A stretch of 64,000 bases of DNA from Flavobacterium dauae (GCF_004151275.2 NZ_CP130821.1:1302001-1366000), one strand, 5' to 3'. Positions 8,664 to 17,000 are shown, counted from the first letter of the stretch. Translations and numbers: made by a program. Notes: a model not told the origin generated them from the sequence alone.

Positions 8664-9639
8664 CACAGCTGTTAATTGTAAAACTATCGGAGGGTTCTTT
8701 GGCGTTAACGGCAAAAAACTTCAAAGGCAATATAAAAAACATCTCAGCTCATTTAGCACTTGGCAACCCAAGGAACACGCTCATCAATGGATTGTTTACC
8801 CCCAAAACATTGGTACGCATTTGGCAATTGACGAAGTAGCCTTGTCTCAAGGCGAACTTTATACCATTGTTACCAATAAAAAAGCCAAGGGTAAAAAAGG
8901 ATCATTAGTTGCCATTATTGCCGGAACCAAAACAGAACAAGTTATTGAACATATTAGTAAAATAGATTTAAAAAAAAGACAAGCAGTTATTGAAATTACT
9001 TTAGATATGGCTAATTCTATGAAGTTAATAGCCAAAAAATGTTTTCCAAAAGCAGTACAAGTGACAGATCGTTTCCACGTGCAAAAATTAACCTTAGAAG
9101 CGTTACAAGAACTTAGAATAAAGCATCGATGGGAAGCTATGGATAAAGAAAATCAAGCCGTACTACAAGCTAAATCAGAAAACAAAACATATAACCCACC
9201 AATTTTAAACAATGGCGATACTGTAAAGCAATTGTTGGTCAGAAGCCGTTATTTACTGTATAAATCAAGAGAAAAATGGACAAAAAATCAAGAAGAAAGA
9301 GCCGAAATCCTATTTAAATTATATCCCGATATTAAAACAGCATATTCTTTATCCGCACAACTACGAACTATCTACAATAGTAAAAACGATAAAAATAGTG
9401 CTATGCTAAAATTAGCACATTGGTATAGAAAAGTAGAAGAAGCGGGCTTTAAAAACTTCAATATTGTTCTCAATACCATAAAGGGTAATTACCAATCAAT
9501 ACTAAACTATTTCGATAATCGAAGCACCAATGCATCAGCAGAGGCTTTTAATGCTAAAATTAAAGCTTTTAGATCACAATTTAGAGGTGTTAGAAAAATT
9601 GATTTTTTTCTGTTTAGATTATCTAAGCTTTTTGCTTAA
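8647..9639 (+). CDS. ISL3/ISAon1-type transposase, catalytic region (ORF B)
   Basis: The reading frame is open from 8647; the first ATG/TTG-type start is TTG 8821 (272 aa). The translated stretch before 8821 still matches the family (IGGFFGVNGKKLQRQ, then KEHAHQWIVYPQNIGTHLAIDE), so the real protein should begin upstream, although no ATG, GTG or TTG is in frame there. Expression by a +1 ribosomal shift from ORF A, or a non-standard ATC/ATT start near 8656-8688, are the options. Catalytic DDE features of ISL3 transposases are visible: LAIDEVAL, ITLDMANSMK, VTDRFHVQKL, and the C-terminal NASAEAFNAKIKAFRSQFRG with the final acidic residue. Length is normal for the family, so the element may be active. 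Confidence 0.8.
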   Translation, partial: KKLIDNTAVNCKTIGGFFGVNGKKLQRQYKKHLSSFSTWQPKEHAHQWIVYPQNIGTHLAIDEVALSQGELYTIVTNKKAKGKKGSLVAIIAGTKTEQVIEHISKIDLKKRQAVIEITLDMANSMKLIAKKCFPKAVQVTDRFHVQKLTLEALQELRIKHRWEAMDKENQAVLQAKSENKTYNPPILNNGDTVKQLLVRSRYLLYKSREKWTKNQEERAEILFKLYPDIKTAYSLSAQLRTIYNSKNDKNSAMLKLAHWYRKVEEAGFKNFNIVLNTIKGNYQSILNYFDNRSTNASAEAFNAKIKAFRSQFRGVRKIDFFLFRLSKLFA

Positions 9640-9703
9640 TCCCCAACTTTTGAGCTTGATCCGTAAGTTTATCTTTATTTAAACTAACACCTCTAATCTT
9701 TAG

Positions 9704-9734
9704 AAAAAAAGCAACTCAAATGAGTTGCTTTTTT
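9704..9734 (-). terminator. Intrinsic terminator after the tRNA-Arg pair
   Basis: AAAAAAGCAACTCA and its complement are separated by two bases, with T-runs on both strands. It lies 1-2 bases after the 3' end of the tRNA-Arg gene at 9736 and would end that minus-strand transcript; being symmetrical it would also stop read-through from the IS side. Confidence 0.85.
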
Positions 9735-9735
9735 G

Positions 9736-9809
9736 TGACGATGGCAGGATTCAAACCTGCAACCTTCTGAGCCGTAATCAGATGCGCTATTCAGTTGCGC
9801 CACATCGCC
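9736..9809 (-). tRNA. tRNA-Arg (ACG), copy 2
   Basis: 74-nt cloverleaf on the minus strand: acceptor GGCGATG/CATCGTC, D-arm with GCGCAACTGAATAGCGC, anticodon stem TCTGA/TCAGA with loop TTACGGC giving anticodon ACG (reads CGU/CGC via inosine), and a T-arm with GGTTTGAATCC. CCA is not encoded. Identical in sequence to the copy at 9835-9908, 25 bp away. Confidence 0.95.
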
Positions 9810-9834
9810 ATGATGTTGTAAATTATTTATTTTG

Positions 9835-9908
9835 TGACGATGGCAGGATTCAAACCTGCAACCTTCTGAGCCGTAATCAGATGCGCTATTCAGTTGCGCC
9901 ACATCGCC
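9835..9908 (-). tRNA. tRNA-Arg (ACG), copy 1
   Basis: First gene of a two-tRNA minus-strand transcript, identical over all 74 nt to the copy at 9736-9809. Anticodon loop TTACGGC gives ACG. Tandem identical copies point to a duplication kept identical by gene conversion or recent origin. Confidence 0.95.
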
Positions 9909-9929
9909 TTGTTACTGTTTTTAATGGTG

Positions 9930-9961
9930 CAAATATAGTGGGTTTTGTTTAAAATTACCAA
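9930..9961 (-). promoter_or_regulatory. Promoter of the tRNA-Arg pair
   Basis: On the minus strand a -7 element TATATTTG (complement of 9930-9937) and a TTG (complement of 9959-9961) are separated by 21 nt, placing the transcription start about 10-15 bases before the first tRNA. The fit to TTG-N19-21-TAnnTTTG is good. Confidence 0.6.
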
Positions 9962-10105
9962 ATTTTTTAATGCTTTTTTAATAAAAATTTCACTTTGCCG
10001 TTTATAAGTAATTTGTTTTTAACATCTTGAGTTTAAAACAAAAATTAAACTTGTATGGTTGTAAAACTTCAAATATCTTTGAAATGTATTTAATTGGTTC
10101 GTTAA

Positions 10106-10588
10106 GTGATTTCGTATCTGCAATTTTTAGTAAAATCTACCAATCAGCATGGAGTTCATTCGCCTTTTGTATATCATTATATTACTAAAGGATTGTATGG
10201 TGCAAAGAAAGATCTTTCTATTTCAAATAAAACAAATCAATGGTTACTACAATCGATACAATACTTTAATCCAAATGCCGTGTACTTTTCTGATAAATCT
10301 TTGTTGGATCATATCAAACAAACATTAATAGAAAAAAGTGTTGAATTAACCCAAGCAGATTTAATTTTAGAATGCTACGCTTTGGAAAACCACACGCATA
10401 TATTGCAAACAATAAGTGAGATGAACAATTCACAGCTTTTATTGATTGCATTGTATTCTTACCCTAAATATTTTATTGACGAATTAAGAAAAAATCCCGA
10501 TATTACATTGGTTGTTGATTTTTATTATGGTTGTTTAATATCAAAACGTACCGAACAGTTAAAGCAAAATTTCTTTATCCGTTATTAA
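10106..10588 (+). CDS. Degenerate O-methyltransferase-like protein
   Basis: 160 aa from a GTG start. The N-terminus (SYLQFLVKSTNQHGVHSPFVYHYITKGLY) carries the HGVHSPFV hallmark of a Bacteroidota class I methyltransferase family, and the C-terminus (VVDFYYGCLISKRTEQLKQNFFIR) matches its usual end. Family members are normally 210-260 aa. Here about 70 residues are missing from the middle and the SAM-binding glycine loop that should follow YFNPNAVYF is replaced by SDKSLL, so it probably does not bind SAM. Its frame is intact, suggesting a retained non-catalytic protein rather than a fresh pseudogene. Its stop overlaps the end of the convergent doxX gene by 4 bp. Confidence 0.6.
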   Translation: MISYLQFLVKSTNQHGVHSPFVYHYITKGLYGAKKDLSISNKTNQWLLQSIQYFNPNAVYFSDKSLLDHIKQTLIEKSVELTQADLILECYALENHTHILQTISEMNNSQLLLIALYSYPKYFIDELRKNPDITLVVDFYYGCLISKRTEQLKQNFFIRY

Positions 10589-11004
10589 TAAAACGATCTT
10601 TTACTCATTCGTGCATCAATACTGTTTTCGCCCGGACCCGCAATAAATAAAAACACAAAACCAATCAAATATAAAAAACTCATTTCTGCATCGCCACCAA
10701 ATAGTTCCCATCCGTGTACGCCCATTGCAACTAACATTGTAATAATTAAAGGTATCAACGCCAAGCGCGTGTATAAGCCAAAAATTAACAATAAAGAACA
10801 TACTGTTTCAGCACAAATTGCCAATATTAAAGAAATATTTGAACCTAACCCTAAAAAACTAAAAAATTCGTTTTTTAATGTTTCGTAATTTATAATTTTC
10901 ATCCATCCGTGGTTAGCAATCATTAACCCGCCTAAACATAAACGAAATAATAACAAGCCAATACCTAATGTTTTGGATGATGTTTTAGTATTATTTATTT
11001 TCAT
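10585..11004 (-). CDS. DoxX family membrane protein
   Basis: 139 aa from ATG 11004 (MKINNTKTSSK); an in-frame upstream start at 11043 adds 13 unlikely residues. Four hydrophobic helices are visible, with typical DoxX features: LFRLCLGGLMIANHGWMKI in helix 1, ETVCSLLLIFGLYTRLALIPL in helices 2-3, and a final helix FLYLIGFVFLFIAGPGENSIDA. DoxX proteins are small inner-membrane proteins often linked to redox or thiol stress; specific function is not known. It is divergent from the adenosyltransferase gene and convergent with the methyltransferase-like gene. Confidence 0.85.
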   Translation of the reverse strand: MKINNTKTSSKTLGIGLLLFRLCLGGLMIANHGWMKIINYETLKNEFFSFLGLGSNISLILAICAETVCSLLLIFGLYTRLALIPLIITMLVAMGVHGWELFGGDAEMSFLYLIGFVFLFIAGPGENSIDARMSKRSFY

Positions 11005-11096
11005 AACTTTTTGTACTATGAATAAACAGTCTAATATAGACAATTATAGATAAATGTACAACTAATTTTTTTAATGTATCTTTACGAAAAAATTTT

Positions 11097-11669
11097 ATGA
11101 AAGTTTATACAAAAACAGGCGATAAAGGAACAACTGCATTATTTGGCGGCACACGTGTACCAAAATACCATATCAGAATAGAAAGTTACGGCACGGTTGA
11201 CGAGTTAAATTCGTACATTGGTTTGATTCGCGATCAGGAAATTTCTTTTGTTTATAAAGACCAATTAATAAAAATTCAGGATAAATTATTCACTTTAGGA
11301 GCCATTTTGGCAACCGATCCTGAAAAAGCTATTTTAAAAAACGGTAAAGAACGATTGAATATTCCGAAAATTTCTGAAGATGACATTGCTTTTTTAGAAC
11401 AATCAATCGATGAAATGGAAAGTCATCTGCCTCAAATGACCCATTTTGTTCTACCAGGCGGACACACCACTGTGTCATATTGTCATATTGCACGTTGCGT
11501 TTGTCGTAGAGCAGAGCGTTTATCTACCCATTTAAATGACATAGACCCTACAGATGAAATGGTTTTAAAGTATTTAAACCGACTTTCTGACTATTTGTTT
11601 GTATTGGCACGAAAGTTGACTTTTGATTTGAAAGTCGATGAGGTAAAATGGATACCTGAAAAGCATTAA
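11097..11669 (+). CDS. Cob(I)yrinic acid a,c-diamide adenosyltransferase, PduO type
   Basis: 190 aa, the usual length. The PduO-type ATP:corrinoid adenosyltransferase signature is clear: KVYTKTGDKGTTALFGG at the N-terminus (ATP-binding), YGTVDELNSYIG, FVLPGGH and CRRAERLSTHL (active-site arginines). It transfers the adenosyl group of ATP to reduced corrinoids to make coenzyme B12. No cobalamin biosynthesis genes are adjacent, which fits a salvage role, for example to supply methylmalonyl-CoA mutase. Start is a plain ATG following an A/T-rich leader. Confidence 0.95.
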   Translation: MKVYTKTGDKGTTALFGGTRVPKYHIRIESYGTVDELNSYIGLIRDQEISFVYKDQLIKIQDKLFTLGAILATDPEKAILKNGKERLNIPKISEDDIAFLEQSIDEMESHLPQMTHFVLPGGHTTVSYCHIARCVCRRAERLSTHLNDIDPTDEMVLKYLNRLSDYLFVLARKLTFDLKVDEVKWIPEKH

Positions 11670-11700
11670 AAAACAAACGTTCTTTATTTAGAAAATATTT

Positions 11701-11727
11701 AATGAAAAAAAAATTGATTTTTTCATT
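11701..11727. terminator. AT-rich inverted repeat after the adenosyltransferase gene
   Basis: AATGAAAAAA and TTTTTTCATT form a 10-bp stem with a 7-base loop, 32 bases after the stop codon. It is AT-only apart from one G/C pair per arm, so termination strength is doubtful. Confidence 0.4.
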
Positions 11728-11743
11728 ATTAAATTTATTTTTG
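11714..11743 (+). promoter_or_regulatory. Promoter of the DUF2795 gene
   Basis: -33 TTG at 11714-11716 and -7 TATTTTTG at 11736-11743, spacing 19 nt, leaving a leader of about 25 bases before ATG 11772. It overlaps the preceding inverted repeat. Confidence 0.6.
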
Positions 11744-11771
11744 CACATAATTACTAAAAAATTATCACAAG

Positions 11772-11993
11772 ATGTATTGGACATTAGAATTAGCATCGTA
11801 TTTAAGTGATGCCCCGTGGCCAGCTACGAAAGACGAGCTTATAGATTATGCTATTAGAACTGGTGCACCTTTAGAAGTTGTAGAAAACTTACAGTCTATT
11901 GAAGACGAAGGTGAAATCTACGAATCAATGGAAGAAATTTGGCCAGATTATCCTTCAGATGAAGACTATCTTTGGAACGAGGATGAATATTAA
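11772..11993 (+). CDS. DUF2795 domain-containing small acidic protein
   Basis: 73 aa, strongly acidic toward the C-terminus (PSDEDYLWNEDEY). The core SYLSDAPWPATKDELIDYAIRTGA is typical of DUF2795, a small helical domain found in many bacteria, of unknown function. In Flavobacteriia I recall it immediately upstream of secA, as here (85 bp away), but a strong terminator at 12003-12036 separates the two genes, so they are probably not a single operon. Confidence 0.85.
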   Translation: MYWTLELASYLSDAPWPATKDELIDYAIRTGAPLEVVENLQSIEDEGEIYESMEEIWPDYPSDEDYLWNEDEY

Positions 11994-12002
11994 AATACAT
12001 AC

Positions 12003-12036
12003 AAAAAAGTCTCGGTAATTTAAGAGACTTTTTTTG
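12003..12036 (+). terminator. Terminator between DUF2795 gene and secA
   Basis: AAAAAAGTCTC and GAGACTTTTTT form an 11-bp stem with a 10-base loop followed by more T residues. Confidence 0.85.
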
Positions 12037-12078
12037 TAGCCACATATCACTGAATATTAATTTAAAATAAACTTATTT

Positions 12079-15000
12079 ATGAGTATCATAAATAGTATCT
12101 TAAAAGCGTTTGTGGGCGATAAATCACAAAAAGACGTAAAAGCAATACGCCCTATTGTAGATAAAATCAACCAATATTATTCTTCTTTTGAAGGATTGAC
12201 AAACGACGAATTAAGAGAAAAAACCATTTCTTTTAAAGAAAGAATCAAACAATCGCGTTCTGAACAGGATACGAAAATAGCATCGTACCGCGAAGAATTA
12301 GAAAAAACAACTGATATTGACAAGCGTGAAACTATTTACGCCTCAATCGACACTTTGGAAAAAGAGGCTTATACACTTTCTGAAAAAGCTTTATTGGAAA
12401 TTTTACCCGAAGCTTTTGCAGTTGTAAAAGAAACCTCTCGCCGTTTTACAAACAACAACGAATTGATTGTTACCGCTACAGAACAAGATAAATTGTTTGC
12501 CGAAACAAAAGATCACGTTCGTATTGAAGGCGATAAAGCAATTTGGTCTAACACCTGGGAAGTTGCCGGAAAAATGCTTGCCTGGAATATGGTACATTAC
12601 GATGTGCAAATGATTGGTGGTTCTGTAATTCATCAAGGTAAAATTGCCGAAATGCAAACAGGTGAAGGTAAAACATTGGTATCAACCTCTCCTATTTATC
12701 TAAACGCTTTAACCGGAAACGGTGTACACGTAGTAACAGTGAACGATTATTTAGCAAAACGTGACTGCCAGTGGAATGCACCTTTATTTGAATTCCACGG
12801 CTTAACAGTTGATTGTATTGATAATCATCAGCCAAACTCGGCAGGTCGCCGTACAGCTTATCAAGCCGATGTAACCTACGGAACCAATAACGAATTTGGT
12901 TTTGACTACTTGCGTGATAATATGGCACATACTCCTGAAGAGTTGGTACAACGCAAACACAATTTCGCCATTGTTGATGAGGTAGATTCTGTATTGGTTG
13001 ACGATGCCCGTACGCCTTTAATTATATCTGGTCCGGTTCCAATGGGTGACCGCCACGAATTTTTAGAATTAAAACCTAAAGTTGATCATTTGGTTGCTCA
13101 ACAACGTCAGTTGTCAAACGGATTCTTAACCGAAGCTAAACGTTTAATCAAAGCAGGCGACACCAAACAAGGTGGTTTTAATTTATTGCGTGCTTACCGT
13201 GCGTTGCCAAAAAACAAAGCGTTAATTAAATTCTTGTCAGAAGAAGGTATCAAACAAATTCTTCAAAAAACCGAAAATCATTTTATGCAGGATAATTCTC
13301 GCGAAATGAAAAAAGTTGACGAAGGTTTGTTATTTGTTATCAACGAAAAAAACAATCAGGTAGAATTAACCGATAACGGTATTAAAGTACTGTCGCAAGG
13401 TATGGATGAGCATTTCTTCATTATGCCTGATATTGGAACTGAAATTGCCAAAATTGAAAAAATGAACATTTCTGCCGAAGAAATGTCAGAACAAAAAGAA
13501 ACATTGTTTCAAGATTTCGGAATAAAATCCGAACGAATTCATACATTGACACAATTGTTAAAAGCGTACGCTCTTTTTGAAAAAGATTCAGAATACGTGG
13601 TGGTTGACAATAAAGTAATGATTGTTGACGAACAAACAGGTCGTATTATGGACGGTCGTCGTTATTCAGATGGATTACACCAGGCGATTGAAGCAAAAGA
13701 AAACGTAAAAATTGAAGCAGCAACCCAAACATTTGCTACGATTACTTTGCAGAACTATTTCCGTATGTACAGCAAACTGGCTGGTATGACGGGTACAGCA
13801 ATAACAGAAGCAGGTGAGTTATGGGAAATTTATAAATTAGACGTAGTTGAAATTCCAACCAACCGCCCTATTGCTCGCGAAGACCGTGAAGATAAAATTT
13901 ATCGTTCTATTCGCGAAAAATTCAATGCGGTGATTGAAGATGTTGTAGAATTATCAGAAGCGGGTCGCCCGGTATTGATTGGTACCACATCGGTTGAAAA
14001 CTCTGAATTATTAAGCCGAATGTTGAAAATGCGCGGTATCAAACACAATGTATTAAACGCTAAACTACATAAAAAAGAGGCTGAAATTGTTGAAGAAGCA
14101 GGTAATTCGGGTATTGTAACCATTGCAACAAATATGGCAGGTCGTGGTACCGATATTAAATTAACTCCGGAAGTTAAAGAAGCCGGTGGTTTGGCAATTA
14201 TTGGTACAGAACGTCACGATTCTCGTCGTGTGGATCGTCAGTTACGTGGTCGTGCCGGTCGTCAGGGCGATGTGGGATCTTCTCAATTCTATGTTTCGTT
14301 AGAAGATAATTTAATGCGTTTGTTCGGATCAGAACGTGTAGCAAAAATTATGGACGGAATGGGCTTAAAAGAAGGTGAAGTTATTCAACACAGCTGGATG
14401 ACTAAATCGATCGAACGAGCTCAAAAACGTGTAGAAGAAAACAACTTTGGGGTACGTAAGCGTTTGTTAGAATATGATGATGTTATGAATGCACAACGCG
14501 AGGTGGTTTACAAACGTCGCCGTCACGCATTACACGGAGATCGCTTAAAAGTAGATATTGCCAATATGATGTTTGACTTGTGTGATTATTTAGTAGAAGG
14601 AAACAAAGTAGGAAGTGATTTTAAAAACTTTGAATACGATTTGATTAAAATCTTTGGAATTGAATCGCCTTTTACTGCCGAAGAATTTAATAGAATACAC
14701 GAAAACGAGTTGACCGATAAACTATACGAAGTAGTTTATAAAAAATACCTTGCTAAATGTGAAGAAAGTGCTATTGAAGCCTTTAAAGTAATCAAAAATG
14801 TGCACGAAAACGGTGGTTATGAGCGAATGGTGGTTCCGTTTACAGATGGAATAAAAACCATTAACGTAGTTACCGAACTGAAAAAAGCATACGAAAGTGA
14901 AGGCAAAACACTGATAGTTGATTTCGAGAAAAACATTGTTCTTTCTATTGTTGATGAAGCCTGGAAAAAGCATTTACGTAAAATGGACGAGTTGAAACAA

Positions 15001-15201
15001 TCTGTTCAGTTAGCCGTACACGAACAAAAAGATCCTTTATTGGTTTATAAGTTTGAAGCTTTTGAATTGTTTAAAGACACCATGCAAAGTATTAACAAAG
15101 ACGTGATTTCGTTTTTAATGAAAGGTGATTTACCAAAACAGCCTGAACAAGAACAAAATTCGGCACCCGGAATTAGAACAAACGGTTCATTTACTGTTTA
15201 A
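12079..15201 (+). CDS. secA: Preprotein translocase ATPase SecA
   Basis: 1,040 aa. SecA is the cytoplasmic ATPase that pushes unfolded preproteins through SecYEG. Diagnostic segments: Walker A region [11 protein letters not shown], the DEAD-like [40 protein letters not shown], and the second motor domain with [10 protein letters not shown] and [16 protein letters not shown]. Compared with the E. coli type (about 900 aa) there is extra sequence in the region after the DEAD motif (about 330-480), as usual in Bacteroidota. The C-terminus ends soon after [13 protein letters not shown]; neither the zinc-binding CxC...CH tail nor the longer tail I associate with Flavobacterium SecA is present, and a terminator follows immediately. 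Confidence 0.97.
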   Translation: MSIINSILKAFVGDKSQKDVKAIRPIVDKINQYYSSFEGLTNDELREKTISFKERIKQSRSEQDTKIASYREELEKTTDIDKRETIYASIDTLEKEAYTLSEKALLEILPEAFAVVKETSRRFTNNNELIVTATEQDKLFAETKDHVRIEGDKAIWSNTWEVAGKMLAWNMVHYDVQMIGGSVIHQGKIAEMQTGEGKTLVSTSPIYLNALTGNGVHVVTVNDYLAKRDCQWNAPLFEFHGLTVDCIDNHQPNSAGRRTAYQADVTYGTNNEFGFDYLRDNMAHTPEELVQRKHNFAIVDEVDSVLVDDARTPLIISGPVPMGDRHEFLELKPKVDHLVAQQRQLSNGFLTEAKRLIKAGDTKQGGFNLLRAYRALPKNKALIKFLSEEGIKQILQKTENHFMQDNSREMKKVDEGLLFVINEKNNQVELTDNGIKVLSQGMDEHFFIMPDIGTEIAKIEKMNISAEEMSEQKETLFQDFGIKSERIHTLTQLLKAYALFEKDSEYVVVDNKVMIVDEQTGRIMDGRRYSDGLHQAIEAKENVKIEAATQTFATITLQNYFRMYSKLAGMTGTAITEAGELWEIYKLDVVEIPTNRPIAREDREDKIYRSIREKFNAVIEDVVELSEAGRPVLIGTTSVENSELLSRMLKMRGIKHNVLNAKLHKKEAEIVEEAGNSGIVTIATNMAGRGTDIKLTPEVKEAGGLAIIGTERHDSRRVDRQLRGRAGRQGDVGSSQFYVSLEDNLMRLFGSERVAKIMDGMGLKEGEVIQHSWMTKSIERAQKRVEENNFGVRKRLLEYDDVMNAQREVVYKRRRHALHGDRLKVDIANMMFDLCDYLVEGNKVGSDFKNFEYDLIKIFGIESPFTAEEFNRIHENELTDKLYEVVYKKYLAKCEESAIEAFKVIKNVHENGGYERMVVPFTDGIKTINVVTELKKAYESEGKTLIVDFEKNIVLSIVDEAWKKHLRKMDELKQSVQLAVHEQKDPLLVYKFEAFELFKDTMQSINKDVISFLMKGDLPKQPEQEQNSAPGIRTNGSFTV

Positions 15202-15208
15202 CAAAACA

Positions 15209-15240
15209 AAAAACTCCAAACTTAAAGTTGGAGTTTTTTT
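15209..15240 (+). terminator. secA terminator
   Basis: AAAAACTCCAA and TTGGAGTTTTT pair over an 8-base loop, followed by T residues, 8 bases after the secA stop. Confidence 0.85.
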
Positions 15241-15251
15241 GTTAGACCTGC

Positions 15252-15506
15252 TTAATAAATATAAAACCTTTTTTCTTCGTTGTTTTCTTTTACAGTAGCC
15301 AAATCTTTTAATTTTTTTCCGAATGTTAGGTTTGGAATCTGACCATAATCAACCAAAAGGTACGATTGCGAAAACAGTGTTTTTGGTTGAAATTCAACGA
15401 CAATATATTTAACAGGAAGATCCTTTAACGGAATTTGATTGACTTCTTGGGCTTGTATCACTTGAGAAAAGATAAGGAATGCGATAGTTGATATAAAATG
15501 TTTCAT
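15252..15506 (-). CDS. Small exported hypothetical protein
   Basis: 84 aa. The first 19 residues (MKHFISTIAFLIFSQVIQA) form a signal peptide with a plausible AQA-type cleavage site, so the mature protein is about 65 aa and periplasmic or secreted. The rest (PLKDLPVKYIVVEFQPKTLF, LVDYGQIPNLTFGKKLKDL) suggests a small alpha/beta domain. I recall similar small exported proteins in Flavobacterium but no function. It is convergent with secA. Confidence 0.65.
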   Translation of the reverse strand: MKHFISTIAFLIFSQVIQAQEVNQIPLKDLPVKYIVVEFQPKTLFSQSYLLVDYGQIPNLTFGKKLKDLATVKENNEEKRFYIY

Positions 15507-15543
15507 AAACTTTAGTTTTTATGACTTATACAAACTTCATTCC

Positions 15544-15570
15544 AAAAAAAAATCAACCTAAAAGGCTGAT
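15544..15570 (-). terminator. SRP RNA terminator
   Basis: On the minus strand ATCAGCC-TTTTA-GGTTGAT (one G·U-type imperfection) is followed by a run of nine T, 6 bases after the SRP RNA 3' end. Confidence 0.8.
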
Positions 15571-15576
15571 AAAAAT

Positions 15577-15670
15577 GGCAAGCGACCTACATCGCACCGC
15601 TACAACCACATACCTTTGCTGCGTTCCCACCCTGGAGGAGTCTGCAGGAGCTGGTCGTGTAGGACTTGCC
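15577..15670 (-). ncRNA. ffs: Small signal recognition particle RNA (4.5S-type)
   Basis: About 94 nt. GGCAAG/CTTGCC close the terminal helix and the conserved SRP domain IV core is visible on the minus strand (CCTCCAGGGTGGGAACGCAG, then CAAAGGTA). It lacks the Alu domain, so it is the short bacterial type. It binds Ffh to target membrane proteins. The 5' end agrees with the promoter position upstream and the 3' end with the terminator. Confidence 0.95.
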
Positions 15671-15674
15671 AGTG

Positions 15675-15704
15675 CAAATATACAAACAAATTATATTTTA
15701 GCAA
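15675..15704 (-). promoter_or_regulatory. SRP RNA promoter
   Basis: On the minus strand: TTG (complement of 15702-15704), 19-nt spacer, TATATTTG (complement of 15675-15682). Transcription would start at about 15670, precisely the RNA 5' end. Confidence 0.8.
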
Positions 15705-15759
15705 GCCTTTTGTTAAATAAAAAAAGCGTTGTATTATTGTATATCTAATTATAAAATCC

Positions 15760-16836
15760 ATGAAAAAGTATAAATGCTTAACTTTCTTTACTTTATCATT
15801 ACTGTTTATTGCTTGTAACGATAATAAAAAAATCGAAAATAATTCATTATCTATCGATTTAAGTAAATTAAAACAAACGTATGCCTTAAACGAAGATGTT
15901 ACTTTGCAGTTAAAAAACAATGCTGGCAACGAAATTGATTCTGTACAATACTTTATTAACGATAAAAAGATAGGTTCTGTTAAAGCAAATACTTTGTTTA
16001 CTTATAATTTGTCAAATGTAAAACATGGTGTTCAAAATATTAAGGCAATAGCTTATACTCAAGGAAAAACGAACGAAACTGTAACTAAAATAGATGTACT
16101 GTCTCACGTTCAACCTACCGTATATTCATACACCATTGTAAATACCTATCCACACGATATAAAAGCCTATACACAGGGATTAGAATTTTACGGCGATATT
16201 TTAATTGAAAGTACCGGAAACGGAGAAGGAAGAGGAACAGGTACCAAAGGCAAATCAAGTATTCGTAAGGTAAATCCTAAAACTGGCGAGGTTATAAAGA
16301 TTAATGAATTAAACGATGCAATTTTTGGAGAGGGAGCAACGGTTTTAAACAACAAAATTTATCAGTTAACTTATCAAAATAACGAAGGTTATGTGTATAA
16401 CATAGAAACATTAGAGAAAGAAAAAACGTTGCCCTATTTTCAAAAAATGGAAGGTTGGGGATTAACAAATGATGGAACGTATTTATATATGACCGACGGA
16501 ACAGATAAGGTTTATAAATTAGATCCTGAAACTTTTAAAATGATTGATTATTTTGTAGTTTCTACAAATCGTGGTACTGTTCCTTCAGTAAATGAATTAG
16601 AATGGGTAAATGGTGAAATTTATGCAAATTTTTATACTCAGGATGCAATAGGGGTTTTTAGTCCGATTGATGGGACTGTAAATGCAGTAATAGATCTAAA
16701 GGATCTGAAAAGCAAAGTTACACCACACCCCGATTTAGATGTTTTAAACGGAATTGCCTACAATAAAAAAACCGATACGTTTTTTGTAACCGGGAAAAAC
16801 TGGGATAAAATGTTCGAAATTAAAATAAACAGATAA
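15760..16836 (+). CDS. Glutaminyl-peptide cyclotransferase (Glu_cyclase_2 family), lipoprotein
   Basis: 358 aa. A lipoprotein signal with lipobox FIAC (about residue 19-20) precedes an Ig-like segment (about 30-115, SLSIDLSKLKQTYALNEDV...) and then a beta-propeller domain of the plant/bacterial glutamine cyclotransferase family: TYPHDIKAYTQGLEF, ESTGNGEGRG, FGEGATVLNNKIYQLTY, GWGLTNDGTYLYMTDGT, ELEWVNGEIYAN. The enzyme converts N-terminal glutamine to pyroglutamate on exported proteins; Bacteroidota use this on many Sec-exported proteins after signal cleavage. A terminator follows. Confidence 0.9.
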   Translation: MKKYKCLTFFTLSLLFIACNDNKKIENNSLSIDLSKLKQTYALNEDVTLQLKNNAGNEIDSVQYFINDKKIGSVKANTLFTYNLSNVKHGVQNIKAIAYTQGKTNETVTKIDVLSHVQPTVYSYTIVNTYPHDIKAYTQGLEFYGDILIESTGNGEGRGTGTKGKSSIRKVNPKTGEVIKINELNDAIFGEGATVLNNKIYQLTYQNNEGYVYNIETLEKEKTLPYFQKMEGWGLTNDGTYLYMTDGTDKVYKLDPETFKMIDYFVVSTNRGTVPSVNELEWVNGEIYANFYTQDAIGVFSPIDGTVNAVIDLKDLKSKVTPHPDLDVLNGIAYNKKTDTFFVTGKNWDKMFEIKINR

Positions 16837-16837
16837 C

Positions 16838-16866
16838 AAAAACCGTCCAATTCTGGACGGTTTTTT
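16838..16866 (+). terminator. Terminator after the glutaminyl cyclase gene
   Basis: AAAAACCGTCCA and TGGACGGTTTTT with a 4-base loop and a T-run. Confidence 0.9.
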
Positions 16867-16969
16867 GTTTTAAAAACACAAAATTTTACCTTAAGAAAGA
16901 AAGGTTGTGTGTTTAAAATGAAAGGTAAAAATCAAATAAAATTAATACTCTTTATTATTAATAACTTCG

Positions 16970-16977
16970 TAATTTTG
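16970..16977 (+). promoter_or_regulatory. Candidate -7 element for the NADH dehydrogenase gene
   Basis: TAATTTTG fits TAnnTTTG and lies 23 bases before the ATG. No clear TTG at the expected upstream distance. Confidence 0.4.
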
Positions 16978-17000
16978 CATAAACAACAAACAATAGTAAT

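Larger units (their letters stand above)
8247..9662 (+). mobile_element. Complete ISL3/ISAon1-like insertion sequence
   Basis: A 1,416-bp element bounded by imperfect 22-bp terminal inverted repeats: 8247-8268 (GGATCAAGCTCAAAA then CCTGGGG) and 9641-9662 (its complement with GTTGGGG instead). An 8-bp direct repeat flanks it. It carries two open frames that together match the N-terminal region and the catalytic part of ISAon1-type transposases, in the same orientation as blaR1. It sits within an inverted repeat following blaR1, so it has probably disturbed the end of that transcript but no coding sequence. Confidence 0.9.
8239..9670. repeat. 8-bp target-site duplication flanking the IS
   Basis: GTAAGTTT occurs at 8239-8246 and again at 9663-9670, immediately outside the terminal inverted repeats. 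Eight bp is the duplication length expected for ISL3-family elements. The copies are perfect, which suggests a fairly recent insertion. Confidence 0.9.
8227..9701. other. Hairpin downstream of blaR1, split by the insertion sequence
   Basis: If the insertion sequence and one copy of its target duplication are removed, the flanks join as GGTGTAAGTTTA-TCTTTAT-TTAAACTAACACC: an 11-12 bp inverted repeat with one mismatch, about 15 bases after the blaR1 stop. It has no clear T-run, so it may be a weak terminator or RNA-stabilising stem rather than a classical intrinsic terminator. Confidence 0.5.

Noticed and set aside
9736..9908. Two identical 74-base direct repeats 25 bp apart, resembling a minimal repeat-spacer array
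   Set aside because: Each repeat folds into a complete tRNA-Arg cloverleaf with promoter and terminator; no CRISPR features.
9693..9952. Open frames on both strands with an internal 33-residue duplication
   Set aside because: They are translations of the tandem tRNA-Arg genes.
15521..15929. Open frames on both strands around 15600
   Set aside because: They overlap the SRP RNA and the start of the glutaminyl cyclase gene and have no family resemblance.
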